64,000 nt of DNA from Eulemur rufifrons (GCF_041146395.1 NC_090989.1:121147501-121211500); one strand, 5' to 3'; shown: positions 1 to 12,627, counted from the stretch's first letter. The notes: generated from the sequence alone by a model not told the origin. Translations and numbers: made by a program.

Positions 1-250
1 CCTAATTGGAAACAGACTTATTTTCTTAACTCAGCCTTGTGGGCTAGATGTACCACACTCTATGTCGCTGGCCTCTGCCTTATGTCTTTGCCCTCAGGAA
101 AAACACTGACTTCCAGGAGGTGGGGGAACGGGGCTCCAGCACCACAGCAGAATCTCTTCTGCATCTCTCTTCAGTAAGTTACCGCTTATTTGCAGCAACA
201 TGTTTTGTTTTCAAGAAATTAAGTTCACTCAAGCTAAGTAAACGAATGGA

Positions 251-319
251 GTGTATGTGTGTGTGTGCATGTGCGTGCATGTGCACATGCATCTATGTGT
301 GTGAGTGCACACATGTGTG
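251..319. repeat. TG-rich simple repeat (degenerate)
   Basis: Alternating TG/CA and TGCA units with interruptions. The purine-pyrimidine alternation gives spurious open frames on both strands. Confidence 0.85.
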
Positions 320-2008
320 GGATGGATGGAACAACGTGAAGCGGTGAGACTATGGCAGTGCCATATGGGACAGAAGTCATTGACAGCCTCCAGGGAGCTA
401 GAAACTGACTGAGCTTCTGGAGTCAGTATGGCCCTGGCACTACCACAGTAGGAGTTCCCACAGCCTCTCCCAGAGCTCTGCCACTATTCACTTGCCTCAG
501 CCATGGGCTGTGTGTTTGAATCTTCATAACCAGTACCACTGACCTGCCTTTCACCATCCCATTCCCATGTCCTGGAAGAGGAACCCCATTGGACCAGCTC
601 CTGTTTTGCCCCAGATAGTAGGCCAGCCCTGGTCTAAACCCCTTTTGCAAATCTCTGCAGCCAGTTGGGGAGGCATGAGACATGACACAGACTTGGTAGC
701 CCAGGCCACCTGTCATTAAGTCTGTCCCCAGCACCTTTAGAAAGTGGTGCTCACCTACCTAGCAACTGGAATTTGTCATGTGCATCCCTCCCCTTGCATT
801 TGAGGGTTTCAGAGAAGATTTAGGTGCCCTACCTAGCATTCTCCCTGTAAGTAACCAACCAACTGAAAGGGCATAAGGTGATCAGGGCAACGCAGAGTTA
901 TTGTCTTTTCAAATGACAGGCATAGAGGAGGATGGGGGTGGTCTGCGGCAGGGCTGTTGTGCATGACTCTGAAGATAGTGCTAGGAGAGGGGCTCAGATT
1001 AAGGAAAAGGATTTAATGGATTTACATCAAAGCACAGGTGTCCACTGCACCTCTGGCCTATTGGAAGGAGATGTTCATGTCTATGTGTCCATGCTTTACC
1101 CAGGGAAGGACTGGATGGACAGCAGACTGGACAGAGCCTAGGAAGCACAAACTATGCATGACGGGAAGAGCACATGAACCACCACATGTCCCTCACACGG
1201 AGACCTACCCCCTTTCTCAACCCTTATGTGCTTTTCCCTACAGGACGTCCAAGGGGCTCACTGGGAAACGGGTCATATGAGCGGGCTAAGGTATCAAGAA
1301 GAGCCACAAAGTGATTCGGCCCACTGTTCCTTGCTGAGAATAAGACTGAAAACATCTGACAATATGAGTGTCTGAGGGATCACCAGCCCTAACCTAAAGA
1401 TGCTGTTTACATGAAAATATACAGCCAGAGGGGCTAGGGGGAATTCTAAGGATGCGCTGTTTCCAGGCACTGCAAGAGAATTGGACACAGTAATTAATGG
1501 AATCTTATAAAACAAATTCAAATTGATCGGTCACTAAATGAGAGTATTGCCACCTAGACTGAAACCGATTTAAAGGAACATAAATTGAGTAAATAATAAA
1601 TGTGCAAGGAGACAGGAGTCGGGGGAAAGTATCTGGTGTAGCATTATTGGAGTTGATGTTATTTATTATAGCGGATTATAGTGATAAAAAAAAGTCTTTG
1701 AAAGAACCTACAATGAAAAACTTAGATCTATAAGTAAGATCTGGTTTTAGGACCTTAATTGAAAATATTAAATAGGGGACAGCAATTTAATTAAATACAA
1801 AGATGATGATAAATTGGTAATGTTGTAGCTAGTCATGGGAAGAGAGATCTTGAACAAAGGGCTCTGATGTGATCAGAGGGCTGGAAAACACAGACATTTT
1901 TGTAAAGGGGAAATTTGAGGAGGCTTAATTGTGATCTTCCTTCAACCCTTCCCCAGAGGGCTCCCTGTAAGAAACCAGTACCAGGAGCCCTTTAAGTGGC
2001 CAAGGAGG
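320..2008. other. Unassigned intergenic sequence
   Basis: No gene or confidently named repeat was seen. The part from about 1,540 to 1,860 is A/T-rich and may be decayed transposon sequence. Open frames here are under 110 codons and overlap on both strands. Confidence 0.3.
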
Positions 2009-2266
2009 CTTTTTTTCTTTATTTTTATATATTTTTTATTGCAATAAATTTAGGTTGTACAAGTGGTCTTTTTCTTACACGGATGAATTGTGTAGTGGTG
2101 AAATCTTGGCTTTGAGTGTATCCGTCATCCAAATAACACTGTACACAACAAGTAATTTTTCATCCCTCACCCCCTCTCATGTATCCCCATAGCTTGGTTC
2201 CCACTTGTAAGTGAACATGCAGTATTTGATTTTCCATTCCTGAGTTACTTCACTTAGGATAATCAA
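2009..2266 (-). mobile_element. L1 3'-end fragment
   Basis: A T-rich run at 2,009-2,040 is followed by the reverse complement of an L1 3'-untranslated region. Recognisable segments include the CATCCCTCACCCCCTC block near 2,160 and the 'cattcctgagttacttcactta' type segment near 2,235. It is a short 5'-truncated copy inserted on the minus strand. It resembles older primate or mammalian L1 3' ends rather than the younger L1 at 39.9 kb. No clean target-site duplication was found. Confidence 0.75.
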
Positions 2267-2944
2267 GGGCCCCTTTAAAGAAAGACCCAGCCCAGCATTG
2301 CTCCCAGCATCTTAGGAGATTGCACTGACATCATGATGTGCAGTGCACCGTGAGATCCCAGGTCTGTCTGCCTCCCACCCCACTCCAGAGAGAGAAAATC
2401 CCTTCCCTGGCTGCACAGCCTTTCTGGCATCAACCCCATTCCTGTATATGCAAATGTGTAGGCACTCCCCCATGTCTCCCCCACGCAACATGGGCAATAT
2501 CCGAATCCCCCAGACCGCATACAGAAACCAGGAGAAGGAGTGCAATTCATCACTGGGAGACTATGATAAGCGAAGAAATTCAGGATAAGAAGCTACAATG
2601 TTGCTTAATCCTGGAGCAGTTGACCTTGCTGGCCCCAAACAGTGCTACCCAAGCACTCCTTCTTGCAGGCTCATACAAGAGAGGGTTGCAGCTGGACACA
2701 GGCTCTGCATAGAGGGGAGATAGACATTGATGTCCTGACAATTGGACGAGGAGGTGTCCGTACAATTACTATCTGTAATTCCACATGGATTACAGGAACT
2801 ATGAGCTAAGAAGAGCTGGTATGACTCTAACAGCAAGAGATAGAAAGCCTATCAACAAGGGGGTAGAGGGCTTGTCCTCCTCAGCCCTGAAGACTAGCCC
2901 CAGCACCAGCAAGTCAGGAAGGAAGGCAGATTTGCGCCCCCAGC
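2267..2944. other. Unassigned intergenic sequence
   Basis: No recognised repeat or exon. A frame of 124 codons (2,338-2,712, plus) has overlapping frames of similar size on the other strand and no codon signature of a gene. Confidence 0.3.
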
Positions 2945-3145
2945 TGGGTTTGGTGCATCCTCCTCTGTGCTCCCATGACACTTTCTGCGTGTGCATTACC
3001 TGGACACTTAGCCTGTTGTCTTATGGTCAACAGTTTACTGGCCTGTCTCCCCCATTGGGGTGAGTCTTGTTCATTTTGGTCTCCCCACCACCCACTACAG
3101 AACTGGACACTGTCCCTTAGTTGACTGAATGAATGACTGCCAAGG
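2945..3145 (+). mobile_element. L2 LINE 3' end
   Basis: The order of landmarks matches the L2 3' tail: a 'gtgctcccat' type block, the 'gtctcccccat' block near 3,043, then a 'gactgaatgaatga' type end near 3,122. It is 5'-truncated and strongly diverged. Confidence 0.65.
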
Positions 3146-3504
3146 CATTGGCTTCTTTGGAGGAGAGCCAGTCTTCAGAGCCCAAGACTGTGGTGGTTAC
3201 AGCCACCTGAGCCCTCAACTGTCTAGCTGAGCAGCTGGACAGGGATAGCTAGATACTGCCTCTGCTGCCCACATATGCTGCAGGTAGATAGTGTTGGAGG
3301 ATGACAGAGAAGTATCAAGACATGCCCAGCCTTGACTTTCTTCAGAATCAGCCTGACTTGGTCATTGCCACATGCAGCTGGACCCCAATAATGTGGCCTC
3401 TTTCTGATTCCTGGGAGCAAACCTGAGGTGGGCCAGAGCCTGTGCCGTTGCTGTGGGGAGAGAGAGGGAGCACATTCAAAAAGCATCAACTGACAACATC
3501 GGAC
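3146..3504. other. Unassigned intergenic sequence
   Basis: Nothing recognised. No exon-like open frame with splice sites was seen. Confidence 0.3.
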
Positions 3505-3635
3505 ATGAGTTAGCATATGTTGAGGCTGAGTGATAGGTGCATAAGAGCTCACTGTACTCCTCTCTACTTTTATGTATGTTTGCATCTTCCATAATAACAA
3601 TTTTTAATAAAATAAATTTTACATTTAAAACAGAC
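3505..3635 (+). mobile_element. L1M-type 3' tail
   Basis: The segment 'tacttttatgtatgtttg' followed by 'ttccataataa' and an A-rich end is the typical 3' tail of old L1M elements. Only the tail survives. Subfamily cannot be set by eye. Confidence 0.55.
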
Positions 3636-3690
3636 ATCAACCCCAAATGATTTTCCCTTGTGGTCTTGCTCTTTCCCACCCCCTCGAACA

Positions 3691-3862
3691 CAGTAGTTCG
3701 CAAACTGTGGTCTCCAGACCAGCAGTATTGGCATAACCTGGGAATTTGTTATGCAAATTCACAAGCCCACCCAGACCTACTGAATCAGAAACTCTGGGGT
3801 TAAACGAACTGTGCTTAACAGACCCTCTAGGTGATGCTGATGCATGCACAAGTTTGGCATGC
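3691..3862 (+). mobile_element. MER5A-type hAT nonautonomous DNA transposon
   Basis: Near full-length match by eye to MER5A: the CAGTAGTTCGCAAACTGTGG start, the CTACTGAATCAGAAACTCTG core at about 3,777, and a degraded inverted end near 3,862. It is a nonautonomous hAT-Charlie element with no coding capacity. Confidence 0.85.
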
Positions 3863-4199
3863 CAGGTTTATGTCTAGGCAGAAGACTGGAGAAGTATTCT
3901 CTGGAAAATTTCCCCAAGAGAAAACACTCTGTAATTTGAGCTCCCCCTAGAAAACATCAAGTCACTGCCTGACCTCCCTACAGCAAAGTCCCCCAGTCAC
4001 CAAACCATAAGCAGCCAATTAAGGCCACCAGCCAAGGATCGCCAGAGTGGTAAAATTCGAGATCAGATTGAATAGCCACAAACTGAAAGAAGAAAGAAAA
4101 AAGGAACCTGGAGGAAACAGAAAATCCAGGGGGAGGAAAATTTAAAAAAAAAATAAATAAAAACTTGAAGAGAAAATATTTTGCACACAAATAAGAAGA

Positions 4200-5655
4200 T
4201 AATGTTATTTTTGAAAACAGAAGAATCAGGGTTTCTGAAATTCATTAAAATAATTTAAAATTTAAAATTTAATAAAAAGAATAAAAGATAAAGTTAAGAA
4301 AATTTCCCAGAAGGTAGAATATTTTTAGAAGATGGACATTAGGGAAGATGAGTAAGAAATAAAATAATTAACTCAGTGTTCTAAAATCCAACAATAGGTG
4401 TTCCAGAAAAATGGAACAGAGGAAAGAGAAGGAGGAATTATCAAAGAAAGGGTACAGGACATTTCCCAAGATGGAGAAGGAGAGTTTACGGACTGAAATA
4501 GCCCATCCAGTGCCCAGCACAATGGATGGATTAAAAAAGTCACCCTACTCTCACCAAAGCACATGATCATGAAGTTTTAGAACATGGGGCAAAAGTCTCC
4601 AGAGAGAAACAAAAGTCACACACTACACAAATGATCAGAAATGAGAGTGGCGTCAGATCTCTCTAAGCAAGAACTTCTAACCGTTAGTTAGAACACAAGG
4701 ATGCAATGCCTTCAAAAGGAGGAGAAAAAATGATACCTAAATGAGAACTCCATAAATAATCAAAATATTAATTATTATCAGTTGCCAATAAAGACATTTT
4801 CAAATACTTGAGATCTCAGTCACATGCTTTCTCAGGAGGCCACAGGAGGTCATATGTCACCAAACAAGGGGATAATCTAGGAAAGAGGAAGAAGCACAAT
4901 CTGGGACGCAGAGGAGTTCCCAAGGTGACAGTGAGGAGAGGTCATAGGACAGCAGCCACAGGTATGCGGAGGCCTGGAGGGAAACCAGGGAGGACTGAGG
5001 AGTCCAGGGCAGGTGTCCTCAGGAAAACGTGAAACTGACAGAGGAGTGCCTGCCACGATTGGAAAGAAGAGGTGTAAATTCAGTGATAAAGACATGAAGT
5101 CAAAGCAAATAAAAAATGAGGCAATTATCCCCACTTCCCAACCCTCCCGGAAAACAGTAAGCAATACGTTGTTAGAGAACGGAATTGTAATCATAGAACA
5201 ATAGTCTGTTTAGTTGTCAATTATATTTATAGTCATGCTATTGTAAACACTGAATATTTATTTAATCAAATCTGGTGAGATAAGTAGATTGAGAGAAGGC
5301 AGGAGTAGAGAGGGGTGTGTGTGTGCGTGTGTGTGTGTGTGTGTGTATAAAAAGTTTAAGTCCTAATCTTGAAATAATAAGTCAACAGATAATATCTAAA
5401 ACTGGAAGATTAAGAAACTGCAGCGTAACTGTGTAATTTAAAAATACAGAGTAAACAGAAGAAACAGGAGACAGGCTCTCCAGGGTATGGTACCTGGGGT
5501 GGGAAGGAGTGGAGAGAGGATGCCTGTAGTTCATCATAAGCCAAAATCAAATAATACTATTTTTATTATTAAACTATGTTTATGTTATTTTAGTAAAAAT
5601 ATTTTTGGGAAGATAGAAGTGGTTTTCACTTGTTCCAAGACTTTCTACCAAAGCC
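4200..5655 (+). mobile_element. HAL1/L1M-type LINE, degenerate 3' half
   Basis: Collinear landmarks of HAL1-like or old L1 sequence run along the plus strand. They include a segment resembling the ORF1-side 'aataaagacattttcaaata' block near 4,790, an 'aagaggaagaagcacaat' type stretch near 4,880, and a 3'-untranslated end finishing 'gttttcacttgttccaa' near 5,635. A TG microsatellite (5,313-5,348) sits inside. All frames are broken. Subfamily and 5' limit are uncertain. Confidence 0.55.
5313..5348. repeat. (TG)n microsatellite
   Basis: Nearly pure TG dinucleotides with a single CG interruption, embedded in the old LINE. Confidence 0.95.
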
Positions 5656-6124
5656 TGGGCTTCTCACAGTGAGCCTGTGAATCTCTGGGTCAGAGTGGAT
5701 TTGTTTTCATCAGAAACAGCACACAGCCTCACTTGGGTTGGTGCAGAACTCTTCATTTTGAAAAATGACATGACTGAAGCTTTTAAAAACTCCCAGGGAG
5801 ACACCAACCAGCCATTTTCCTGACTGGCCACAAACCTCCAACTTGGCCTTCCCAGGTCCCTGAGACCCATGGGCAGGACGCCCATTGCGCCGGGTCCGAG
5901 GTCTTGTGAGGCCAATCCCAGGGCTTAGAAACAGCTCTGAACCTCCCTTGTCAGTTGCCAGGCTGCAGAATGTCTGCCCAGATGAGGTTTCAGGCCAGTG
6001 GGGGACTGAACCATGGGTCCCACCTCCACATTCCATCCCAGTCCTCCTCACAGCCAGTCTCCACAACAGTTTCAGTGTTGTCCCTGCTTCTTACCAACCA
6101 TCCTTCTCACTCAGGATCATAGGG
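5656..6124. other. Unassigned intergenic sequence
   Basis: Nothing recognised. Overlapping frames on both strands of up to 125 codons have no exon signals. Confidence 0.3.
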
Positions 6125-6250
6125 GGGCCAGTGCAGTGGAGGGGAATGACATGGGATTTAGATGGAAAAGCCTGTGTGTTCAAATCCGTGCCCAATCCAA
6201 CCAGCTGTGTGATCACAGATTATTCATTTCTCTGTCATCGACTGGTCACC
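6125..6250 (+). mobile_element. MIR SINE fragment
   Basis: Core-SINE landmarks: 'gtgtgttcaaatccgtgcc', 'agctgtgtgatcacaga' and 'tcatttctctgtcatc' in the correct order. Confidence 0.7.
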
Positions 6251-6494
6251 ATCATATTCTAATTACACCAGGTACATTCTAAATATCTTGCCTTTCTTAA
6301 TCAAGATGTTAAGTGACTCCACAAGCCCACAGGTTATAACTACTAACTCAGCTCTGTTGGCCCCAAAGCCTGGATCCTTTCCATCATTCCAGACTGTCTC
6401 TGTAAGTGGAGAGGGACATATCTTATTTCCAGAAGGGATGCGAAGTTTCACCAGAAGAATATTTATGAACAAGTACTGCATTACACAAAGGTTC

Positions 6495-6625
6495 ATCTGT
6501 TAATCCAATAATTATTTATGCAAGACCTATGCTAGGTGCAGTCTCTGTCCTCAAAGAGGGCAAGTCCAGTGTAGAAGGAAGACGCCAGAACAAATAACTA
6601 CCACTCTCTGATAAGTGTCTTTGGC
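6495..6625 (-). mobile_element. L2 LINE 3'-end fragment
   Basis: Reverse-complement L2 tail: 'aataattatttatgcaagacctatgctaggtgcagt' type order, then 'gataagtgtc' near 6,610. Strongly diverged. Confidence 0.5.
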
Positions 6626-8844
6626 CCTCCCTCCCATTCAGTTATTCCTGGGAGTCCTCAGATGTCTCCCGTGTGCTTGTGAATGTGTCCCATGACTGAT
6701 CACATAGCAGTAGTCATTATTCTCCTCTTCCATTCCTTATTTCCCAAGATTATCTGTGTGGCAATCTCCAAGCACCCTGGTGTTAAGGTGCAGCCATCTT
6801 CATCCACCTCCACCACCTCCATCACCATAGCAATGTCCAATGCTCTGGAATCCTGAAGTTGCCCAAATGTGGCTACAGCCTCTGGAGCCCAAGAGGACCA
6901 AAGACACACCGCATTCTGTGCTAAAGGGAGAAAAAGTTCCTCTTCCCCTGCCTCCTCTTTCATGGGAAGCTCTGCCACCTGGTGTCAAAATGTGGTTGCT
7001 CTTGCACCTAAAGTCTAACAAGGCCTCCATTGAAAAGTCTCCCTTCATCTGTAGCCTGCTTCATCAGTGTGCATAGGACACTGAGCTGGGGACAAATCCA
7101 AGTGACAACCCCTATGAAGACAGTGGTTTTATTGCTGAGCCTAACTCCTGCCTTATTCCCACTTCCCAGGAGGCTCCTTAATCTCATAAAAATAATCTTC
7201 ACCCACCTCCACTAGTCTTCCAGACGCACTAACATGGCTGCGTGCCTATGATTGGCTGACCCTCCCCGCACACAGACACAGGCATGGCGTCCCCCACCCC
7301 ATGTTGAATCATCCTGCCTGGCCATCCCTCCATGGTCAAGGTTCCACACTCTTAAATCTTATCATTTGCGGTCAGAAGGAGGCAGGAAGGCACAGGCCTC
7401 CCCTGCACCCCCTCTTGCCACATCTCAGGAAAATGCAGTGAAGTTTCAAGCAATACAAATAGTTAATAATTGATGGCCATGTAATAGAACATAAAACATG
7501 GTAGTCTGGGAACAAGATGTACAGTAGGGGAAATACCTGTCAGAACTGAGCTTGTGCTGTGACGGGGTGAAAGGTACAAACTTTCCAACCACCTAGACAC
7601 TGCAGAACAGGGAAAATAGGAGAGCCACTCCAAGCTTGGAGAGGCCTGACAGGGCCCTTCATGACCCACTCTGTCACACCAAGCCTGTAAATTACCAGAC
7701 TTGCTCATTCCCTCAAGGACCCATCAAGATAATGAAAAACTCCATCTTCTGCAACTCATCCCCCTGGGACTCTGGTCTCTGCCAGGCAAAGCTTTATTGT
7801 TGTTGGAAATTCCTGACTAATCGGACAAATTAATCTCTGATAAAAGATTAATGCAAGGATGGCAAATGGACTTCATTTCTGCTGCCAACTGTGATTGATT
7901 GGTAGGGGCTGCCTGGAGTGCTCATTTGAGAAGGACCACAGCCAGAGCTCAGCTCAGCCAGCATGTGTGCCAGGATTGATTCACAATGTCTGCCTTGAGC
8001 CCTCCAGGGACAAAGGCTGGCCATGTAGGTGCTGTGTCTGCTTGCCATTCTAGAACTAGTGGCCGCCTTAGGTTAACTTCTGCCTCCCTCCCTGTGTACA
8101 TATTTGAATTTTGGCATAGCCCTTGGGAAAGGAAGTCTTATCTCAGTCAGTGAAGGACCTTGAGCCTTGAGGATAGATGTGGATCAGGTAGACCCTACCA
8201 GCCCTCTTTTCATGCACTGGGAGGACTTGACCTCATGAGCAGCATCTCAGCAGGCCCTCAACGGTGCTGCAACCCAGAGAGAAAGGAAGACTGGGCAGCC
8301 ATCAATTCCAGTACATCTCAATGAACATAATTAACTGTGTTCTCCAAGGGAAGAGAAGGGCAAAAGTACACGAATATGTCTTCTTTGCCAGAGAAGTATT
8401 TACCCTGCTGCAGAAGAGAAGCCTGCACTGCTCTCAGCATCACCATGGTGCAACCTGAAGTTCTAGTCTGTGCCTAGCAGCTGTTGCAAACTCTACTCTC
8501 TCTCTGCAGAGAGAAGAGCAGGAGGGGACAGTCATAGTGAAACTAGGAGTAGAACTGATCCAGATGAAATATCTGTGAACAGGAAGATGCCTATAGCCTA
8601 GAGGAAGGACAAGCAGGAATCCCATATCTCTTCTTGCCTGCGGTCATCCAATTCCTTGCACTGCCCACTCAGTCAGGGGTGCCCAGCCCTCAGGCTCTAG
8701 TCACTTGTTCTCCTGGTGGCCTAAGTCCTACTGGGCTATGTATCTGGCCTTCTTTGTTTATCCACACTGGGCTGGTTGTCCTGCCTCTGAACTTCTGAAA
8801 AAAACCTCTGTGTATCTCAACCATTGCACTTAACCTGCAGAAGA
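6626..8844. other. Long unassigned stretch
   Basis: 2.2 kb without a repeat I can name. There is a short CACC-rich run at 6,795-6,830 and A/T-poor sequence throughout. No exon is supported. Some of it could be very old transposon sequence that only a profile search would find. Confidence 0.3.
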
Positions 8845-8996
8845 GTAATTATCTATTTATGTGTCTGTTTCCATTCTAAGGATCCTCCCTCCTGTATAGG
8901 ACAGAGACAGTAGGATGCATCACTCTAGAACAGTGCCTAATGCAGGCCCTAGCACACTAGAAGCATTCAATAGATTTTTTTGAGTGAATAATGGAA
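8845..8996 (+). mobile_element. L2 LINE 3' end
   Basis: Typical 3'-tail order: 'tctagaacagtgcctaatgc', 'cctagcacactagaagcattcaatag', then a 'tgagtgaat' end. Confidence 0.7.
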
Positions 8997-8998
8997 TT

Positions 8999-9482
8999 TG
9001 AGGCTATAGTGGTTAAATAGTGTCCCCTAAAAAATATTTAAGTCCTAATTCCCAGTACCTATGAATGTGACCTTTTTTGGAAGGAGGGTCTTTGCAGATG
9101 TAACTAAGTTAAAGATCTTAGTATGAGATCATTCTAGACTTAGGGTGGGCCCCAAATCTAATGACTGTTGTCTATATAAGAGGAAGGAGAGAGACATTTG
9201 ACACACAGAAATATACAGAAGAGAAAGTCTTGTGAAGACAGAGGTAGAGATTGGAGGATGCATCTACAAGCCAAGGAACACCAAGGATGGCTGGAGTCAC
9301 CAGAAGCCAGGAAAAAGGCATGGAACAGATTCTCCCTCAGAGCTTCCAGAAGGACCCAACCCTGCCAACACCTAGATTTCAGACTTCTAACCTCCAGATC
9401 CATGGAAGAATCAATTTCTGTTGTTTTAAGCCACCAAGTTTGTGTAATCTGTTAAGGCAGCCCAAGAAAACTCACACACAAA
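8999..9482 (+). mobile_element. MaLR (MLT1-type) solo LTR
   Basis: A full-length MLT1-like LTR. It starts near the TGAGGCTATAGTGG segment and has a middle with 'gtgggccccaaatctaatgac' type sequence. The end is 'tttctgttgttttaagccaccaag' type sequence with the CAGCCCAAGAAAACTCACAC terminus. No internal region is attached, so it is a solo LTR. No exact target-site duplication could be assigned. Confidence 0.8.
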
Positions 9483-9659
9483 CTCAGACGTAAACTTTGA
9501 GAATATCAACCATCAAGGGGAAAGATAGTTAGGCTGGGATGAGGGTGAGGCACGAGAGGTGCCTAAGACCAACTCCTAAGGATGCTGGTTATTGGGGCCA
9601 TACAGGTGCCTCCCACCCTAGTTCCAGCCCTAGAGCTAACAGTCCCCTGTCAAGGTATT

Positions 9660-9905
9660 CTTTCTCCTCTTAGAATCTCATAGCTGGAGGACCCCCAAGT
9701 CTAAACTCACCCATTTTGTAGGAGAAGAAACAGGCCTATATAGGCAAAATGACTTGGTAATAAAGTCATTTTATTTTATAGGTAATAAAACCAGTAAATT
9801 GAAGGTCTGAAACTACCAGCTGATTTTAGGCTTATAGATCTAGCAACAACCTTAGAGATCAAACAGCCCTACTCCTGCAGTTCCCAAGAAACCAGTCAGT
9901 AGCTT
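9660..9905 (-). mobile_element. MIR3/L3-like ancient SINE remnants
   Basis: Segments such as 'ctcacccattttgtaggagaagaaac' near 9,706 and 'aaccttagagatcaaacagccc' near 9,848 resemble the reverse complement of MIR3/L3 cores. Two diverged pieces may be present. Confidence 0.4.
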
Positions 9906-10054
9906 ATCTAAGGCCTCCTACTATCATATCAAGTTTTTCATGACATGGTGGAAAGAGATAGATTAGGAACATTACGGAACCTCTAAACAACCTACTAAAC
10001 TTTCTACCACTTAGCTCTATCCTCTCCCCACTACCCCCTAAGCCCTGCTCCCAT

Positions 10055-10150
10055 CCACCCTGTGGCCTTGGGTTAGTATCCCCCACCCTGATCCTCTCTG
10101 AGTCTCTCTCCATCTGTAAAATAGAGGGTTAGTGCTGCCGGCCTCTGGTT
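10055..10150 (+). mobile_element. MIR SINE fragment
   Basis: Partial core: 'tgggttagtatcc', 'ctctctgagtctctctccatctgtaaaatag'. Confidence 0.5.
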
Positions 10151-10517
10151 TTTCCAGTAAATATTCCTGGCTTATGACCAATGCTTGAGATTTTTCACTG
10201 AAGAAGTCACTTAATGCATAGCAAATTATATGAGGTCTTAAATCAAAAGACTACAACTCAATCCAAATTCCCTCCTGTATCCTGAGCCTGTGCCACCAAA
10301 AGCCTCCAGGGCAATCATGGCCACACAGATGTGGCTAGTGTGAGCTGACCATTGGCGTTCAGACCCAGGTACAGGTGAGCAGCCTGAGGACCCGGCTCCT
10401 TGGACGAAGAGTTAGAGTCCAGTTAGGCATTCACCAAGGTGACAAGAAAGAAAATCAACCTCAAACATAAACCTTGGCTCTGTTGAGGCCCTGCACTTTC
10501 AGACCTCACAGTGGATC

Positions 10518-10975
10518 TGCTATGGTTTGGATATAGTTTGTCTCCATCAAAACTTACATTGAAATTTGATCCCGAATGTGGCAGTGTTGGGAGGCGGGGC
10601 CTAGTGTGAGGTGTTTGGATCATGGAGGCAGATGGTTCATGAATGGCTTGGTGCCATTCTGGCAGTAGTGAGTGAGTTCTTGCTCTTGTGAGACTGGATT
10701 AGTTCTCATAAGAATGGATTAGTTCCTGAGAGAGTGGGTCATTATGAAGCCAGGACGCCTCTTAGGGTTTGCTTCTTCTCATGTGCCCTCTTTCCCTTTC
10801 ACCTTCTCCAACATTATGATGCAGCATGAAAGCCCAAGCCAGAAGCTAAGCACATGCCAGTGCCGTGCCCCTTGAACTTCCAAGCCTGCATAACTATGAG
10901 CTAAATAAACATCTTTTCTTTATAAATTGCCAGCCTCAGATACTCTGTTACAGCAACACAAAACAGACTAAGACA
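10518..10975 (+). mobile_element. MaLR (MST/THE1-type) solo LTR with exact target-site duplication
   Basis: Full-length LTR beginning TGCTATGGTTTGGAT and ending ACTAAGACA. It carries a polyadenylation signal in the 'gagctaaataaac' segment near 10,905. It is flanked by identical GGATC at 10,513-10,517 and 10,976-10,980. The sequence matches MST/THE1 LTRs throughout. No internal region remains, consistent with LTR-LTR recombination. Confidence 0.93.
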
Positions 10976-10980
10976 GGATC

Positions 10981-11599
10981 CAAAAGGGTTGAGGGAGCCC
11001 CAGCCTCTGCCAGGTTATTTTTGTCTGATTTTGTTTGCTTTTCCAGGACTATAGATGGGCTTCCTAAAGCATTCCATATAAAGGCCTCCAAAAAGGAAGG
11101 CAGACCCTGGGGATGGTGTATGGTGCCCATGGTTCTTGGAAACTGGGTAGAAGACCCAGGATATTAAAGAAGAATCAAGTTGACTCTGCTCTGCTCCTGT
11201 AGGTTTGGCTGTCTCTCTCCAAAGAGAGCTCAGAAACCCCTGCCACGCCCCACCTTTTCAGCAAGCCATGGTCCTTCCATTCTGGGATCCACACACTATT
11301 TGCAGAAGTTTCCAGCCTGTGAACAAGTCCCAGCTTGCCCAGCCAGTCCAAATAAAGCACCTAGGGACCATGATGGCAAATTGACTCACAGGAGTGGTGC
11401 ATTGCCCAGAGTCTGGGAGCAGACTTCCTCTACAAATAGCAGGCTTGGGCAAGCCATGGCTCCAAAGGAGAGAGACTGCTAGTAACATCTCCCCATGGGC
11501 AGGGCTGGGGCTGGAACCATTTCTAATCATTATGACCTCTGGATTCAACTGGAATACATTTCTAAGATAGACTTCCATCACATTCATGCATGTGCACTC
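10981..11599. other. Unassigned intergenic sequence
   Basis: Nothing recognised. Overlapping frames of about 100 codons lie on both strands. Confidence 0.3.
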
Positions 11600-12165
11600 T
11601 CTCTTTCTCCCTCGGGTAGACGTCTACTGGATGTCATGTATGGCCCTGGGTGCTAGAGACACAGATATGAACAAGGCCCAATCCCTTCTCAAGGATCTCA
11701 CAGACTGGAAAGGAAGATCCTAAATTTGAATGCACAGAAGCACAAAGCAGTAGAGAAGCCCAGGAGATAGCGCACCCAAATTTGCTGCAGAGAACATAGC
11801 ATTTGAATTGGAATTTGAAGGATTAATAGATGTTTGTTAGATGGAAAATGACAGAAAGACATTACAAACTAAAACACTCTGAGAGACAACATCCAGGCCT
11901 GAGAGAATATGCAGTGTTTGGGAAAGTGTGAGCAACAAGGTATTGCCAGAGTCAGTTGTAAGGTAAGCATAGGTGATGAAGCCGTGCAGGTCAGTAGAGA
12001 TTGTGGAGAGCCCCGTGTGCTAAAATAGAATTAACCCAGAGGCCAATGGGAAAGTGCAATTGGAGCAGGAAGGCAGCCTAACCAGATTTACTTAAGAGAG
12101 ACTTATGCATGTGGGTAGGATATAGACGGTTTTGGCAGGCCAATGCTTCTGCTGCAACAATTAGA
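11600..12165 (-). mobile_element. L2 LINE fragment, antisense
   Basis: Reverse-complement L2 from the 3' end at left to the ORF2 C-terminal coding part at right. Landmarks are 'ccctgggtgctagagacac' near 11,645 and 'gaggccaatgggaaagtgcaa' near 12,040, then a 'ccagatttacttaagagaga' type stretch. No intact frame. Confidence 0.65.
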
Positions 12166-12627
12166 AACAAAAGGATAAACTGGAAAAAAATATATTTCTT
12201 GAAAAATATATGAGAGCTACCAAAGCAATGAAGTCTACATGAACTAAAATTCCAGAGAAGGGAAAGTATTTCCAGGGTGAGCTGACTGGTTCTTTTCTTC
12301 CTTGGGAACTCCTGCTAACTCAGGGCACAGGGTGGGAATCAAGCTTGGCTCAGTCAGAGGACACTGACCGAGGAAGGAGAAGAAAGTAAAGCTCTTCAAG
12401 GACACAGGGGCTGGCTCGATGGATTGGAAATGAGAGGAGCACTGAAGGCATAGCTGGCTTTTCCCTGGGGCAGCACAGGAGGCTGAACATTGGGACTGAA
12501 AGAATGAAATCCCTCCCTCATCAGAGGGACCTATGGCAAGCATACACCAGTTTCTGTAAGAACATTTACCAGATTTTGAATTCATACATATTGAAACGAT
12601 AAGGATATAAACTCAAAATATCAACAG
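12166..12627. other. Unassigned intergenic sequence
   Basis: Nothing recognised apart from an A/T-rich patch at 12,170-12,215. Confidence 0.3.

Noticed and set aside
1989..2278. CCCTTTAA on both sides of the 2.0 kb L1 fragment as a duplication
   Set aside because: The left copy is not adjacent to the T-rich tail, so it does not have the geometry of a target-site duplication.
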